NCBI GenBank assembly: GCA_030263455.1
Contig: SZOZ01000006.1
Coordinates: forward strand, 1-64,000
DNA from: Synechococcales cyanobacterium CNB
GTDB lineage: Bacteria; Planctomycetota; Phycisphaerae; Phycisphaerales; UBA1924
Reading direction: 5' to 3'
Length of the DNA stretch: 64,000 nt
In this document: piece by piece, positions 29,160 through 37,096 of the stretch
Position numbering within the stretch: the stretch's first letter is position 1
How the letters are laid out: every line of letters starts with the position of its first letter
The notes under the pieces: model-generated
Database searches by the model: none
Told to the model about the DNA's origin: nothing
The model's input: the letters and a program-made list of their open reading frames with translations, nothing else
Position numbers and translations under genes: made by a program

Positions 29160-30847
29160 GCGGAAAGCCTCAGCTCGCGCTCCTCCGTCTCCTGCACGCC
29201 GCGAAGCTTCGCGAGTTCGTCGAGCGTGGTCAGCCCGAGCGACGCCTTCTCCAGCCCGTCGTGCCACATGAGGCGCATCCCTTCGTCCGTCGCGGTGCGC
29301 CGGATGTCGCTCACCGACGCGTTCGCGTCGATGAGGTCGCGGACGCGCGTCGTCACCCGGAGCATCTCGTACACGCCCACTCGACCGCGGTACCCCGTGT
29401 TCAGGCACCGCGGGCACCCGCTGCCACGCACGAACTTCGCGCCCATGTCGGGTCGAATCCCCATCTCACGGAGCAGCGTCGCGTCGGCATCGTGCGGCTG
29501 GACGCAGCCCTCGCACACCCGACGCACGAGCCGCTGCGCGATCGCGCACAGCAGCGCGTTGTTGATCGCGAACGCCGGCACCGAGAGGTCGCGGAGGCGC
29601 GACACCGCCCCGACCGCGTCGTTCGTATGCAGCGTCGAGAAGACCAGGTGCCCGGTCAGCGCTGCCTGCGTGGCGATGCGGGCCGTCTCCTCGTCGCGAA
29701 TCTCGCCCACGAGGATCACGTCCGGATCCTGCCGAAGGAACGACCGGAGCGCGCTGGCGAAAGTCAGCCCGATCTCGGCGTTCACCTGCACCTGGCGGAC
29801 CAGCGGGAGGCGAATCTCGACCGGGTCCTCGATCGTCATGATGTTGCGTTCGGGCGAGTTGAGTTTCGACAGCGCGGTGTACAACGTCGTCGTCTTGCCC
29901 GAACCGGTCGGACCCGTCACAAGGATCATCCCGTGCGGGTGCGCGATCATCTGCTCGAACCACGCCGTCGCGTCACGCGGCATGCCGAGGTCTTTCACGT
30001 CGCCGATCGCCGTCGCGGGTCGCAGGAGCCGCATCACGACGTTCTCGCCGTGAATCGTCGGCACCAGGCTCAGCCGGACATCGATGTTCTGGTTGCGGTG
30101 CACGAAGCGGAACTTGCCGTCCTGCGGGCGGCGCGTCTGCGTCAGGTCCAGTTTCGCCATGACCTTCAGTCGTTGGACCATGCCCTCGTGCGCGGAGCGC
30201 GGCGGCCCCTGCTGCGGCACGAGCACGCCGTCGAGCCTGTACCGGAGGTTCAGCGTGTTCTCCTCGGGGTTCAGGTGAATGTCGGACGCGCCCGCGTCGA
30301 TCGCTGCCACGATCACCTGGTTCACCGCCGCGACGATCGGTTCGTCGCCCGTCGTCAGCGAAGCCTCGGCCCGGGCGTGCGCCGGCTCCGGAGCGCCGGA
30401 ATCGGTCTGCACCAGGCTGTACGCCCGCGCGATCAGCGCTCGCAGCTGTTCCGCGTCGCAGAGGACAGGGTCCACGTCGGTGCGCAGCACCTGCCGGACC
30501 TGGTCGATCGACTGCAGGTTCAGGGGGTCGAGCATGGCGACCGTCGAAACGTCGCCGATCCTGAAGAGCACGAACGCTGAGAGACGCTCGGACATCGCGC
30601 GGGGGATGAGGTTCGCGTTGTTGATGTCCACGTCATACGCGACGAGATCGACGAACGGGTACTCACAGAGTTTCGCGCGCGAGATCGCCAGCTGGCGGTG
30701 CGTGATCGCACCGACGGCGACGAGCGCATCGGGCAGGGCGCACGCATGCTCGCCCGCGTGCTCGCGGGCACGATGCGCGTCCCCTTCCGAGATCAGGCCG
30801 TCCTCGATGAGCGACTGCACGAGGAAATGACTCGAATCGAGTACCAC
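29156..30847 (-). CDS. gspE: Type II secretion ATPase GspE
   Basis: 563 residues. An N-terminal N1E-type domain (~1-150), then the ATPase: GASDIHLNP, LMKLD-like AKLDLTQTRRPQDGK, Walker A GPTGSGKTT (312-320), the Asp box TIEDPVE, Walker B VILVGEIRDEETA and the His box GHLVFSTLHTNDA. A four-Cys zinc knuckle is complete (C445, C448, C478, C481). It powers pseudopilus assembly at the membrane. Sixteen bases separate it from the PilZ gene upstream. Confidence 0.93.
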   Translation of the reverse strand: MVLDSSHFLVQSLIEDGLISEGDAHRAREHAGEHACALPDALVAVGAITHRQLAISRAKLCEYPFVDLVAYDVDINNANLIPRAMSERLSAFVLFRIGDVSTVAMLDPLNLQSIDQVRQVLRTDVDPVLCDAEQLRALIARAYSLVQTDSGAPEPAHARAEASLTTGDEPIVAAVNQVIVAAIDAGASDIHLNPEENTLNLRYRLDGVLVPQQGPPRSAHEGMVQRLKVMAKLDLTQTRRPQDGKFRFVHRNQNIDVRLSLVPTIHGENVVMRLLRPATAIGDVKDLGMPRDATAWFEQMIAHPHGMILVTGPTGSGKTTTLYTALSKLNSPERNIMTIEDPVEIRLPLVRQVQVNAEIGLTFASALRSFLRQDPDVILVGEIRDEETARIATQAALTGHLVFSTLHTNDAVGAVSRLRDLSVPAFAINNALLCAIAQRLVRRVCEGCVQPHDADATLLREMGIRPDMGAKFVRGSGCPRCLNTGYRGRVGVYEMLRVTTRVRDLIDANASVSDIRRTATDEGMRLMWHDGLEKASLGLTTLDELAKLRGVQETEERELRLSA

Positions 30848-30862
30848 GTCGTCCTCCCCGCG

Positions 30863-31264
30863 TCAGGCCGCGGCGCCCTCAAGCCGTTCGATGAGCGTGT
30901 GAATCTGGCGAAGCGCCGACCCGTCGGTGGTCTCGAACGCCACACCGACCAGGTATGCGGGCCGTCGATCCGTCATCACAACCCGCCTGACGACGCAGGG
31001 GATCGTGAAGAGCAACTCGCCGCTGTCGTGCCCGAACACCCGCAGCTCTAGGCCGCACCCCCTCGGCACGAACACGTCGCTGACCAGGCCCACGCCGTGC
31101 GAACTCAGGTCCACCACGTCCGCGTCGATCCACCCGTCTTTGGCGCCCGCCGCCTGGGAGAACCGGACAACGCCGGTGTGCCCCGGCCCGACCCGGAATC
31201 TCGCACGGAGGGCGATGTCATACCTGGCCGCGTCGCGGACGATCAGGCCTTTCTTGCTCTTCAT
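30863..31264 (-). CDS. PilZ domain protein
   Basis: 133 residues. A single PilZ domain with an Arg-rich start (IVRDAARYDIALRARFRV) and DLSSHGVGLVS, the DxSxxG c-di-GMP contact, followed by a strand with LELRVFGH and the end AYLVGVAFE. The first motif is not a perfect RxxxR (R..ARYDI), so nucleotide binding is likely but not certain. As first gene of the secretion operon it may tie export to c-di-GMP. Confidence 0.8.
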   Translation of the reverse strand: MKSKKGLIVRDAARYDIALRARFRVGPGHTGVVRFSQAAGAKDGWIDADVVDLSSHGVGLVSDVFVPRGCGLELRVFGHDSGELLFTIPCVVRRVVMTDRRPAYLVGVAFETTDGSALRQIHTLIERLEGAAA

Positions 31265-31428
31265 CGCTCCGGCACCCCTTGGGACGGCGGGTCGGCGCGG
31301 TCCCTGGGACTCTGCTTCGGCCAGACGGGAGGGAGCGTTGAGACCGAGTACCGACCATGTGTGACCGGCTGCACGCGTCGCCCAATAACTCGCCGGGGCA
31401 GACCCGGCCGGGACCGCGGGACGCGTGC

Positions 31429-31456
31429 TTGTCCGGGGGCGGCCGGGTTCTATAGT
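31429..31456 (+). promoter_or_regulatory. Probable rpsB-tsf promoter
   Basis: TTGTCC (31429-31434), a 16-base spacer and TATAGT (31451-31456). This predicts a GC-rich leader of about 200 bases before rpsB, long enough for the leader autoregulation known for S2 in other bacteria. The stretch 31265-31428 shows nothing else. Confidence 0.55.
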
Positions 31457-31664
31457 CCTGTTCCTCGGCCGCGACCGCCGGCCGGGGCCGGTTCTCCCCG
31501 CTGTGGGGCGACCCGCGTCCCTCTCGCCGATCCTGCGGCCGCCGGTGGGGCGGCCGCGCCCAAGCGCCCTCTGCGCGGGCAACGCTCCGGTTCGTCGCGC
31601 ACGCCGCGCCGCCCGGAGGCCGGTTCGTCGTCCGCCGGTGTCGCTGCAGCGAACGGAACCTCCC

Positions 31665-32522
31665 ATGTCCAGCACACTCGTCCAGGACCTCATCGAAGCC
31701 GGGATTCACTTCGGCCAGCGCTCCGGCGCGTGGAACCCCAAGATGGGGGCCTACATCTACGGCAAGCGCAACGGCATCCACATCATCGACATCAAGGAGA
31801 CCGTCAAGGGCCTCCTCCTCGCCAAGCGATTCCTCGCCCGCACCGTTGCCGACGGCAAGGACGTCTGCTTCGTCGGCACCAAGCGCCAGGCCAGGGACGT
31901 GCTCGAACAGCGCGTCGGCGACGCCAAGATGCACTACGTCACCGAGCGCTGGCTGGGCGGAACGCTCACGAACTTCCGCACCATCCGCCAGCGGCTCAAA
32001 CGCCTCGAGGAACTCGAGGCCATCGAGCAGGGCGGCGGCTTCGCCTCCTACTCCAAGAAAATGGAGAGCCAACTCCGCCGCGAGAAGCAGAAGATCAGCC
32101 GCAACCTCAGCGGTATCCGCAACATGGACAAGCTCCCCGGCGCGCTCGTCGTGATCGACGTCCGCCACGAAACGACCGCCCTGAAGGAAGCCCGCAAGCT
32201 CGGCATCCCGACCATCGCTCTCATCGACACCGACGGCGACCCCGATCTCGTGGACATCCCCATCCCGGGCAACGACGACAGCATGCGTTCGATCGACGTC
32301 ATCGTCCGCGAGTTGTGCCTCGCCATCGCTGAGGGCCGACAGGGCAGGCGGGAGGCTCAGGCCGCCTCCGGGACCGAAGGCGAAGCAACGGCCGAGGAGC
32401 CCCGCAGGCGTTCCCGACGCGCCCAGTTCCGGGCCGATTCGTCGGGCGAGTCACGCGACGACGCCGGCGAGCGGCCACAGAACACGCCGGCAGCCGAGTC
32501 CGTTGCCAGCAAGGCCGAATGA
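31665..32522 (+). CDS. rpsB: 30S ribosomal protein S2
   Basis: 285 residues. S2 signature GIHFGQRSGAWNPKMGAYI near the N terminus, ERWLGGTLTNFRTI in the middle, and PGALVVIDVRHETTALKEA and IDTDGDPDLVDIPIPGND toward the end. After residue ~225 a charged Arg/Glu/Ala/Ser-rich tail of about 60 residues follows, longer than in E. coli S2. It binds the small subunit near S1. It is followed by tsf, the usual order. The coordinates take the ATG at 31665. Confidence 0.97.
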   Translation: MSSTLVQDLIEAGIHFGQRSGAWNPKMGAYIYGKRNGIHIIDIKETVKGLLLAKRFLARTVADGKDVCFVGTKRQARDVLEQRVGDAKMHYVTERWLGGTLTNFRTIRQRLKRLEELEAIEQGGGFASYSKKMESQLRREKQKISRNLSGIRNMDKLPGALVVIDVRHETTALKEARKLGIPTIALIDTDGDPDLVDIPIPGNDDSMRSIDVIVRELCLAIAEGRQGRREAQAASGTEGEATAEEPRRRSRRAQFRADSSGESRDDAGERPQNTPAAESVASKAE

Positions 32523-32625
32523 CGATCGCGCCCGTCCGCACGGGCGACGAGTTCACATTGCAACCAACCAGGATTGACCACGCGGCACGCCGCGTCGGGG
32601 GCGAAGCCCCACCGGAGATCGAACC

Positions 32626-33438
32626 ATGGCGGAGTTCAGCGCGAAGGACGTGATGGCCCTGCGGAACCGCACCGGGCTGCCGATGATGGACTGCAAGGCC
32701 GCGCTCGCCGAAGCGAACGGCGACGTGGACGCGGCCGAGGACCTGCTCCGCAAGAAACTCAAGGGCAAGATGGAGAAACGCTCCGACCGGGCGGCGGGCG
32801 AGGGGTGCATCGCCATAGCGATACAAGGCGGCAAAGCGGCGATCGTCGAACTGCGGGCCGAGACCGACTTCACGGCCAAGAACGAGAAGTTCCAGGCGGG
32901 CGCGCAGAGGATCGCCGACCTCTCTCTCGCCTGCCCCGCGGGTGACGTCGCGCCGACCCCGGAGATGACCGCCATCATCGACGACATCCGGATCACCACG
33001 GGCGAGAACTGCTCCATCGCCCGCATCCATCGCATGGACGCCCGGCCGGGGCAGAAGTTCGGCAGTTATGTCCACTTCGACGGCAAGACCGGCGTCCTCG
33101 TCCACGCCGAGGGCGACGCCACAGACGACCTGCTCAAGGAAGTCTCCATGCACGTCACCGCGGCCTTCCCCGTGCCCAAGGGCGTCACAGCCGACGACAT
33201 CCCCGCCGACGTGGTCGAGAAGGAGCGCAAGTTCCGCGTCGAGCAGGCGATGGAGTCCGGCAAGCCGCGCGAGATCGCCGAGAAGATGGTCGAGGGCGGC
33301 ATGAAGAAGTTCTTCGCCGAGATCGCCCTTCTCGAACAGCCGTTCATCAAGGATCCGGCCAAGGCAGTCAAGGACGTCATCGGGCCGCGCGTGAAGATCA
33401 TCGCCTTCGCACGCTGGGCGGTGGGCGAGTCCGCCTGA
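32626..33438 (+). CDS. tsf: Elongation factor Ts
   Basis: 270 residues. An N-terminal UBA-like part, SAKDVMALRNRTGLPMMDCK, then KKLKGKMEKRSDR and ETDFTAKNEKF, the conserved EF-Tu contact motif, and a core with FDGKTGVLVHAEGDA. It recycles EF-Tu by nucleotide exchange. It is located 103 bases after rpsB, in the classical arrangement. Confidence 0.97.
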   Translation: MAEFSAKDVMALRNRTGLPMMDCKAALAEANGDVDAAEDLLRKKLKGKMEKRSDRAAGEGCIAIAIQGGKAAIVELRAETDFTAKNEKFQAGAQRIADLSLACPAGDVAPTPEMTAIIDDIRITTGENCSIARIHRMDARPGQKFGSYVHFDGKTGVLVHAEGDATDDLLKEVSMHVTAAFPVPKGVTADDIPADVVEKERKFRVEQAMESGKPREIAEKMVEGGMKKFFAEIALLEQPFIKDPAKAVKDVIGPRVKIIAFARWAVGESA

Positions 33439-33464
33439 CGGATCGGGCACGTACCCCGGGGCTC

Positions 33465-33482
33465 GGTCCGCCCGCGCGGACC
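33465..33482 (+). terminator. Hairpin after tsf
   Basis: GGTCCGC (33465-33471) pairs with GCGGACC (33476-33482) around a 4-base loop. It has no T run, so it is either a weak terminator or an mRNA 3' end stabiliser between convergent genes. Confidence 0.4.
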
Positions 33483-33519
33483 TCATCCCGGGCGTACATG
33501 CGCGTGGCACGTGGAACGA

Positions 33520-34059
33520 TCAGGGGCAGGGCGAGGTGAACGCGTTCAGGAACGCGAGCACGTCGAGTGTGTTGATCACCGTGTCGCCGTTGAAGTCCGC
33601 CCGCGGATCGCCCGAGGTGTAGGCGTTCAGGAACGCGAGGAAGTCGAGCGTGTTTACCGTGGTGTCGCCGTTGAAGTCGGCCAGGCACAGGACCGTGACG
33701 TACCCGCCCATGCCGAAGAACCCACCCGCCCCGTCGTCAAACCCGTGGACGGAGCAGTAGTACCCGTAGGTACCGACGTTCGTGAACGTGTGCGAGAACT
33801 TCGCCCCCGCGTTGTTGATCGGCGACTGAAAGAACTCCGCCTGGCCCGACGATGCCACCACGTTGTGGAACGGGTGCACCCACTGCCACTCGATCGTGTC
33901 GCCCTGCCTGATCACGGCGTCCTCCACGGGCTCGCCGGGCGGGTTGATGCTGAACTCGAAGTTGTAGACGTACACGACCACGGTGTCGCCGCCCAACGCC
34001 GGGGCGAGCGATCCCGCGATGCCGAGCGCCGCCGCTGGGATCAGAGCACGAAACGCCAT
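33520..34059 (-). CDS. Secreted cupredoxin-like protein with GC-type dockerin
   Basis: 179 residues from the ATG at 34059, which follows AGGAGG. A signal peptide (LIPAAALGIAGSLAPALGG) is followed by a plastocyanin-like domain with ligand candidates in HPFHNVVAS, YYCSVHGF and GMGG, i.e. His, Cys, His, Met of a type 1 copper site. Then come two dockerin repeats (ADFNGDTTVNTLDFLAFLNA and a close copy), and the chain ends in SPCP. It is probably a small extracytoplasmic electron carrier anchored through its dockerin. Confidence 0.82.
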   Translation of the reverse strand: MAFRALIPAAALGIAGSLAPALGGDTVVVYVYNFEFSINPPGEPVEDAVIRQGDTIEWQWVHPFHNVVASSGQAEFFQSPINNAGAKFSHTFTNVGTYGYYCSVHGFDDGAGGFFGMGGYVTVLCLADFNGDTTVNTLDFLAFLNAYTSGDPRADFNGDTVINTLDVLAFLNAFTSPCP

Positions 34060-34466
34060 GACGAAGCCTCCTGGCCGCCCCGGAACAGGGCCGGACTCGC
34101 CCCAGCGTACTCGCGACATTTCACCCTCCAAAGCCGTCTGATCGGATGGGGGGCGATTTCGCGCCCCTGTGTCGAACCGACTGATCAGGCTCGGTCACCG
34201 CTGCTCTCCGCTGGCCACCTGCCCGGGGTCGTAGGACGACATTCACGACCAATTCAGTGCTGCACCCGCTGAATGTTCTGGTTGTGTTCGGATGCTTCTG
34301 GAGCCAATCAGCCCTGATCCTGCATCCAGTGCCGTGTCCCAAAGCATGCGGCGACAAGACATTGGACACCGATCGCACAGATCGTGACGATTTTTTTGTC
34401 CGTGAGGTGGCATCGTCCGAAAGCCGTGGCATCTTGTCAGTGTCTTGTCTCTCTCTCCTCCTATGA
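34060..34466. other. Gene-free stretch
   Basis: I see no protein gene between the cupredoxin gene and oppC. There is an inverted repeat ATTCAG...CTGAAT around 34251-34273, a T7 run near 34391 and then the terminator at 34467-34504. The terminator points right, yet no plus-strand gene precedes it closer than tsf, so an untranslated transcript is possible. Between 34505 and 34689 only a GC hairpin (about 34527-34550) is seen. Confidence 0.5.
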
Positions 34467-34504
34467 CTCGGCTGCGGGCGAAAGACCGGTAGCCGGGTTT
34501 TTTT
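34467..34504 (+). terminator. Intrinsic terminator of an unassigned transcript
   Basis: CTCGGCT (34467-34473) pairs with AGCCGGG (34491-34497), extended inward by two pairs, followed by seven T at 34498-34504. It is a classical rho-independent shape on the plus strand. Confidence 0.75.
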
Positions 34505-34689
34505 ATGGGTCAACTCGACGCACGCGGAGCTGCACCGGCTCCGCGTTGTCGTTTCGGGAGCGCCTGACGGTACCTCGCCGATGCACGAAGCGAAGGGCGC
34601 TTCGGTGGAGGGAACCTTCCGCAGCCGGGTGCAGTCGTACGGGGTTTTGCGCGTCTAGGGGAGCCTTGCAGGCCCCGTCGTGTTGTGAT

Positions 34690-36087
34690 TCATGAATCAC
34701 CCGCGACGTGCTTGGGATCGAACGCATCCTGCAGCGCATCGCTCACGATGTTGAACGCCAGCACCAGCACGAACATGAACGCCGTGGCGATCCCCAGCTG
34801 CCAGAAGAAGCCCACGACGACCTCCGGCTGCGAGTCGCGGATCATGATCCCCCACGATGGCTGGCCCTGCACGCCCAGGCCGAGGAAACTCAGGATCACC
34901 TCGCCCTTGATCGCTCCGACGAAGAGGAGCGAGAAGTTGATGAAGACTAGGTACGTCGTGTTCGGCAGCACGTGCCGTGTCAGCACGCGCCACCGCCCGC
35001 ATCCGACCGCTGTCGCCGCCTGCACGTAGTCCAGCCCGCGAATCTTCAGGGCCTCGCCACGGATGACGCGGCACGGCCCGACCCAGAAGTTCATCACGAA
35101 CGCCGCATAGACCGGGAAGAGTGTCTGGTTCAACTGCTTGTCGAGGATCGGGACCGTCCAATCGACCTCGCGCACCACGAACGCGACGACCACGAGCCAC
35201 ACGATGTATGGGATCGAGGAGATCGTCGAGTAGAGCCAGACGACGGCGTGGTCCACCGGCCCGCCGATGTACCCCGCCGCAGCCCCGAGGAGCGTCCCCA
35301 CCATCACCGAGAGCAGTGCCGTCACCACCCCGATCTGCACAGCGACCTTGATCGAGTACACCGCCCGCAGCAGCAGCGAGCGCCCCTGGCCGTCCGTCCC
35401 GGCCAGCAGGCGCAGGCGATATACGGCCCCCTCGCCCCCGCGAGGCGTCGGATACAGCGCCTCGATTGTGTCTTCGAGCGCGGCGAGCCGTTCGCGCACG
35501 ACGCCCTCCAGCCTGGCCAGCTCCTCGCGCAGTTCGCGTTCCCGCTCCCGGAGTTCGTCCGAAGGCTCGGCCTCGTTCCCGAGTTCCTCGCCGAGGTCAT
35601 CGAGGTCGAACCGGGCGTCCTCGGCGTCGCCCATTGCTTCGTCGAGATCGTCGAGCAACGCCTGCGCCTCCGCGAGCCGCTCCCTCAGCGCGTCCGGCTC
35701 AAGCGGCGCGATGCGGCGCTCAGCGAACGCGAGCGCGGCCACGGCACGCTCTGGATCACTCGCCCGCAACGCCTTGTCCAGTTCCCGCACCCAGAACGCC
35801 GCGAACGCCGCCCGCTTCTCGTCCGAACCACGCACGAAGAACCCGGGGACGGCGTCCGGCCCAACGCGCTCCGTCGCACGCTCCAGAGGCACGAGACTCA
35901 CGCCCGGCATGCTGATCAGCAGCGCGAGCAGCAGGAAGACGGCGATCACCGCCAACGCGCCGACCGCGGGCCGGTTGCGGACGAACTTTCGCACGCCCGG
36001 CTGCTCGAAGAACCCGCTCGGCCTCTGACCCGCGCGTGCCGCGAGCAGGTCGGTCGGCTGGCCGCTCTGGTTCCTCGCGCCGCTCAC
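34690..36087 (-). CDS. oppC: Oligopeptide ABC permease OppC with coiled-coil insert
   Basis: 465 residues. After a first transmembrane helix (VGALAVIAVFLLLALLI) comes an inserted ~170-residue hydrophilic segment, largely a Glu/Arg/Leu coiled coil (DELRERERELREELARLEG). The standard permease follows: DGQGRSLLLRAVYSIKVAVQIG, TM segments and the EAA-like loop IRGEALKIRGLDYVQAATAVG. OppC is usually about 300 residues, so the insert is unusual and would face the periplasm. The GTG start at 36087 overlaps the oppB stop (GTGA). Confidence 0.87.
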   Translation of the reverse strand: MSGARNQSGQPTDLLAARAGQRPSGFFEQPGVRKFVRNRPAVGALAVIAVFLLLALLISMPGVSLVPLERATERVGPDAVPGFFVRGSDEKRAAFAAFWVRELDKALRASDPERAVAALAFAERRIAPLEPDALRERLAEAQALLDDLDEAMGDAEDARFDLDDLGEELGNEAEPSDELRERERELREELARLEGVVRERLAALEDTIEALYPTPRGGEGAVYRLRLLAGTDGQGRSLLLRAVYSIKVAVQIGVVTALLSVMVGTLLGAAAGYIGGPVDHAVVWLYSTISSIPYIVWLVVVAFVVREVDWTVPILDKQLNQTLFPVYAAFVMNFWVGPCRVIRGEALKIRGLDYVQAATAVGCGRWRVLTRHVLPNTTYLVFINFSLLFVGAIKGEVILSFLGLGVQGQPSWGIMIRDSQPEVVVGFFWQLGIATAFMFVLVLAFNIVSDALQDAFDPKHVAGDS

Positions 36088-37061
36088 GATAGCCTCACTC
36101 TCGGGTCAACGACCGCATAGAGCACGTCGGTCAGGATGTTCGAGGCGATGAAGATGGCCGCGAGCAGCGCAACGATGGCCTGCGTCACCGGGAAGTCTTT
36201 GTTGATGATCGAGTTGTAGAGGGTGCGCCCCATGCCGGGGATGCCAAAGAATATCTCCAGCAGCAGCGACCCCACGACCACGAACGGGAGTGTGATCATG
36301 ATGCGTGTGATGATGGGGATCATCGCGTTGCGCAGGAGGTGCTTGAACATCACCCGCCGCTCGCCGCACCCCTTGGCGCGGGCCGTCCGCACGTAGTCGG
36401 ACGTCGCCTGCTCGACGATGACCGACCGGTAGAACCGCGTGTCGTAGCCCATCGTCACAACGACGCTGATGAGGACCGGGAGCAGGCAGTAGTGCGCCCA
36501 CGTGCGGACCGCGTTCAGCGGCTGCGACCAGGTCGTCCAGTCCTCGTAGCCCTGCACGGCAAAGATGCGCGTGCCCAGCCGCTCGCTCAGCCAGAACGCC
36601 CCGAACTTCTGCCCCAGAATGATGTACACGAGGTAACTCACGCACATCCCCAGCACCGCGCCGAGCATCAGCGCTCGGTCGATCATCCTGCCGCGATTCG
36701 CAGCAGCGATCAGACCGATCACGATCGACACGCACGCCGACAACGCCAGCGCAGGCACCGTGATCGACAGGCTCGGCACGATCGACGGGAAGATCACCTG
36801 CCCCACCGTCTGCGCCTGGTCCCAGCTCCGCTCCGAGAAGTCCATCCGTGCGAAATCCCACAGGAACTCGGCGTACTGCTCGAGGAACGGGCGGTTCAGC
36901 CCCATCCGCTCGCGCTCGGCGGCGATGGCCTCCGCGCTCGCCACCTTTCCCAGCCGGGCCGCGACAGGATCGTTGATCCGCAGCAGCCCCATCAGGATCA
37001 GCACGATCACGAGAAAGATGGGCACGTTGTACAGAACGCGACGGACGACGTACGACCACAT
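36084..37061 (-). CDS. oppB: Oligopeptide ABC permease OppB
   Basis: 325 residues. N-terminal MWSYVVRRVLYNVPIFLVIV, a signature of OppB/DppB, then the periplasmic loop with RMGLNRPFLEQYAEFLWDF, and the core with the EAA loop VEQATSDYVRTARAKGCGE. Six predicted membrane helices. It is located 35 bases after oppA, with oppC overlapping. No OppD or OppF ATPase gene is in the window, so the ATPases must be supplied from elsewhere. Confidence 0.9.
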   Translation of the reverse strand: MWSYVVRRVLYNVPIFLVIVLILMGLLRINDPVAARLGKVASAEAIAAERERMGLNRPFLEQYAEFLWDFARMDFSERSWDQAQTVGQVIFPSIVPSLSITVPALALSACVSIVIGLIAAANRGRMIDRALMLGAVLGMCVSYLVYIILGQKFGAFWLSERLGTRIFAVQGYEDWTTWSQPLNAVRTWAHYCLLPVLISVVVTMGYDTRFYRSVIVEQATSDYVRTARAKGCGERRVMFKHLLRNAMIPIITRIMITLPFVVVGSLLLEIFFGIPGMGRTLYNSIINKDFPVTQAIVALLAAIFIASNILTDVLYAVVDPRVRLS

Positions 37062-37096
37062 GGCGGCGGCTCACTCCTGCGGGGCGGCGGCCACGC

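Noticed and set aside
27957-30580. Long plus-strand ORFs opposite gspE and gspF
   Set aside because: They are antisense frames with Arg/His-rich composition; gspE and gspF have full motifs and overlapping starts.
36106-37074. 322-codon minus ORF overlapping oppB in another frame
   Set aside because: oppB has the permease signatures and couples to oppC; the other frame is Arg/Asp-rich and lacks membrane helices.
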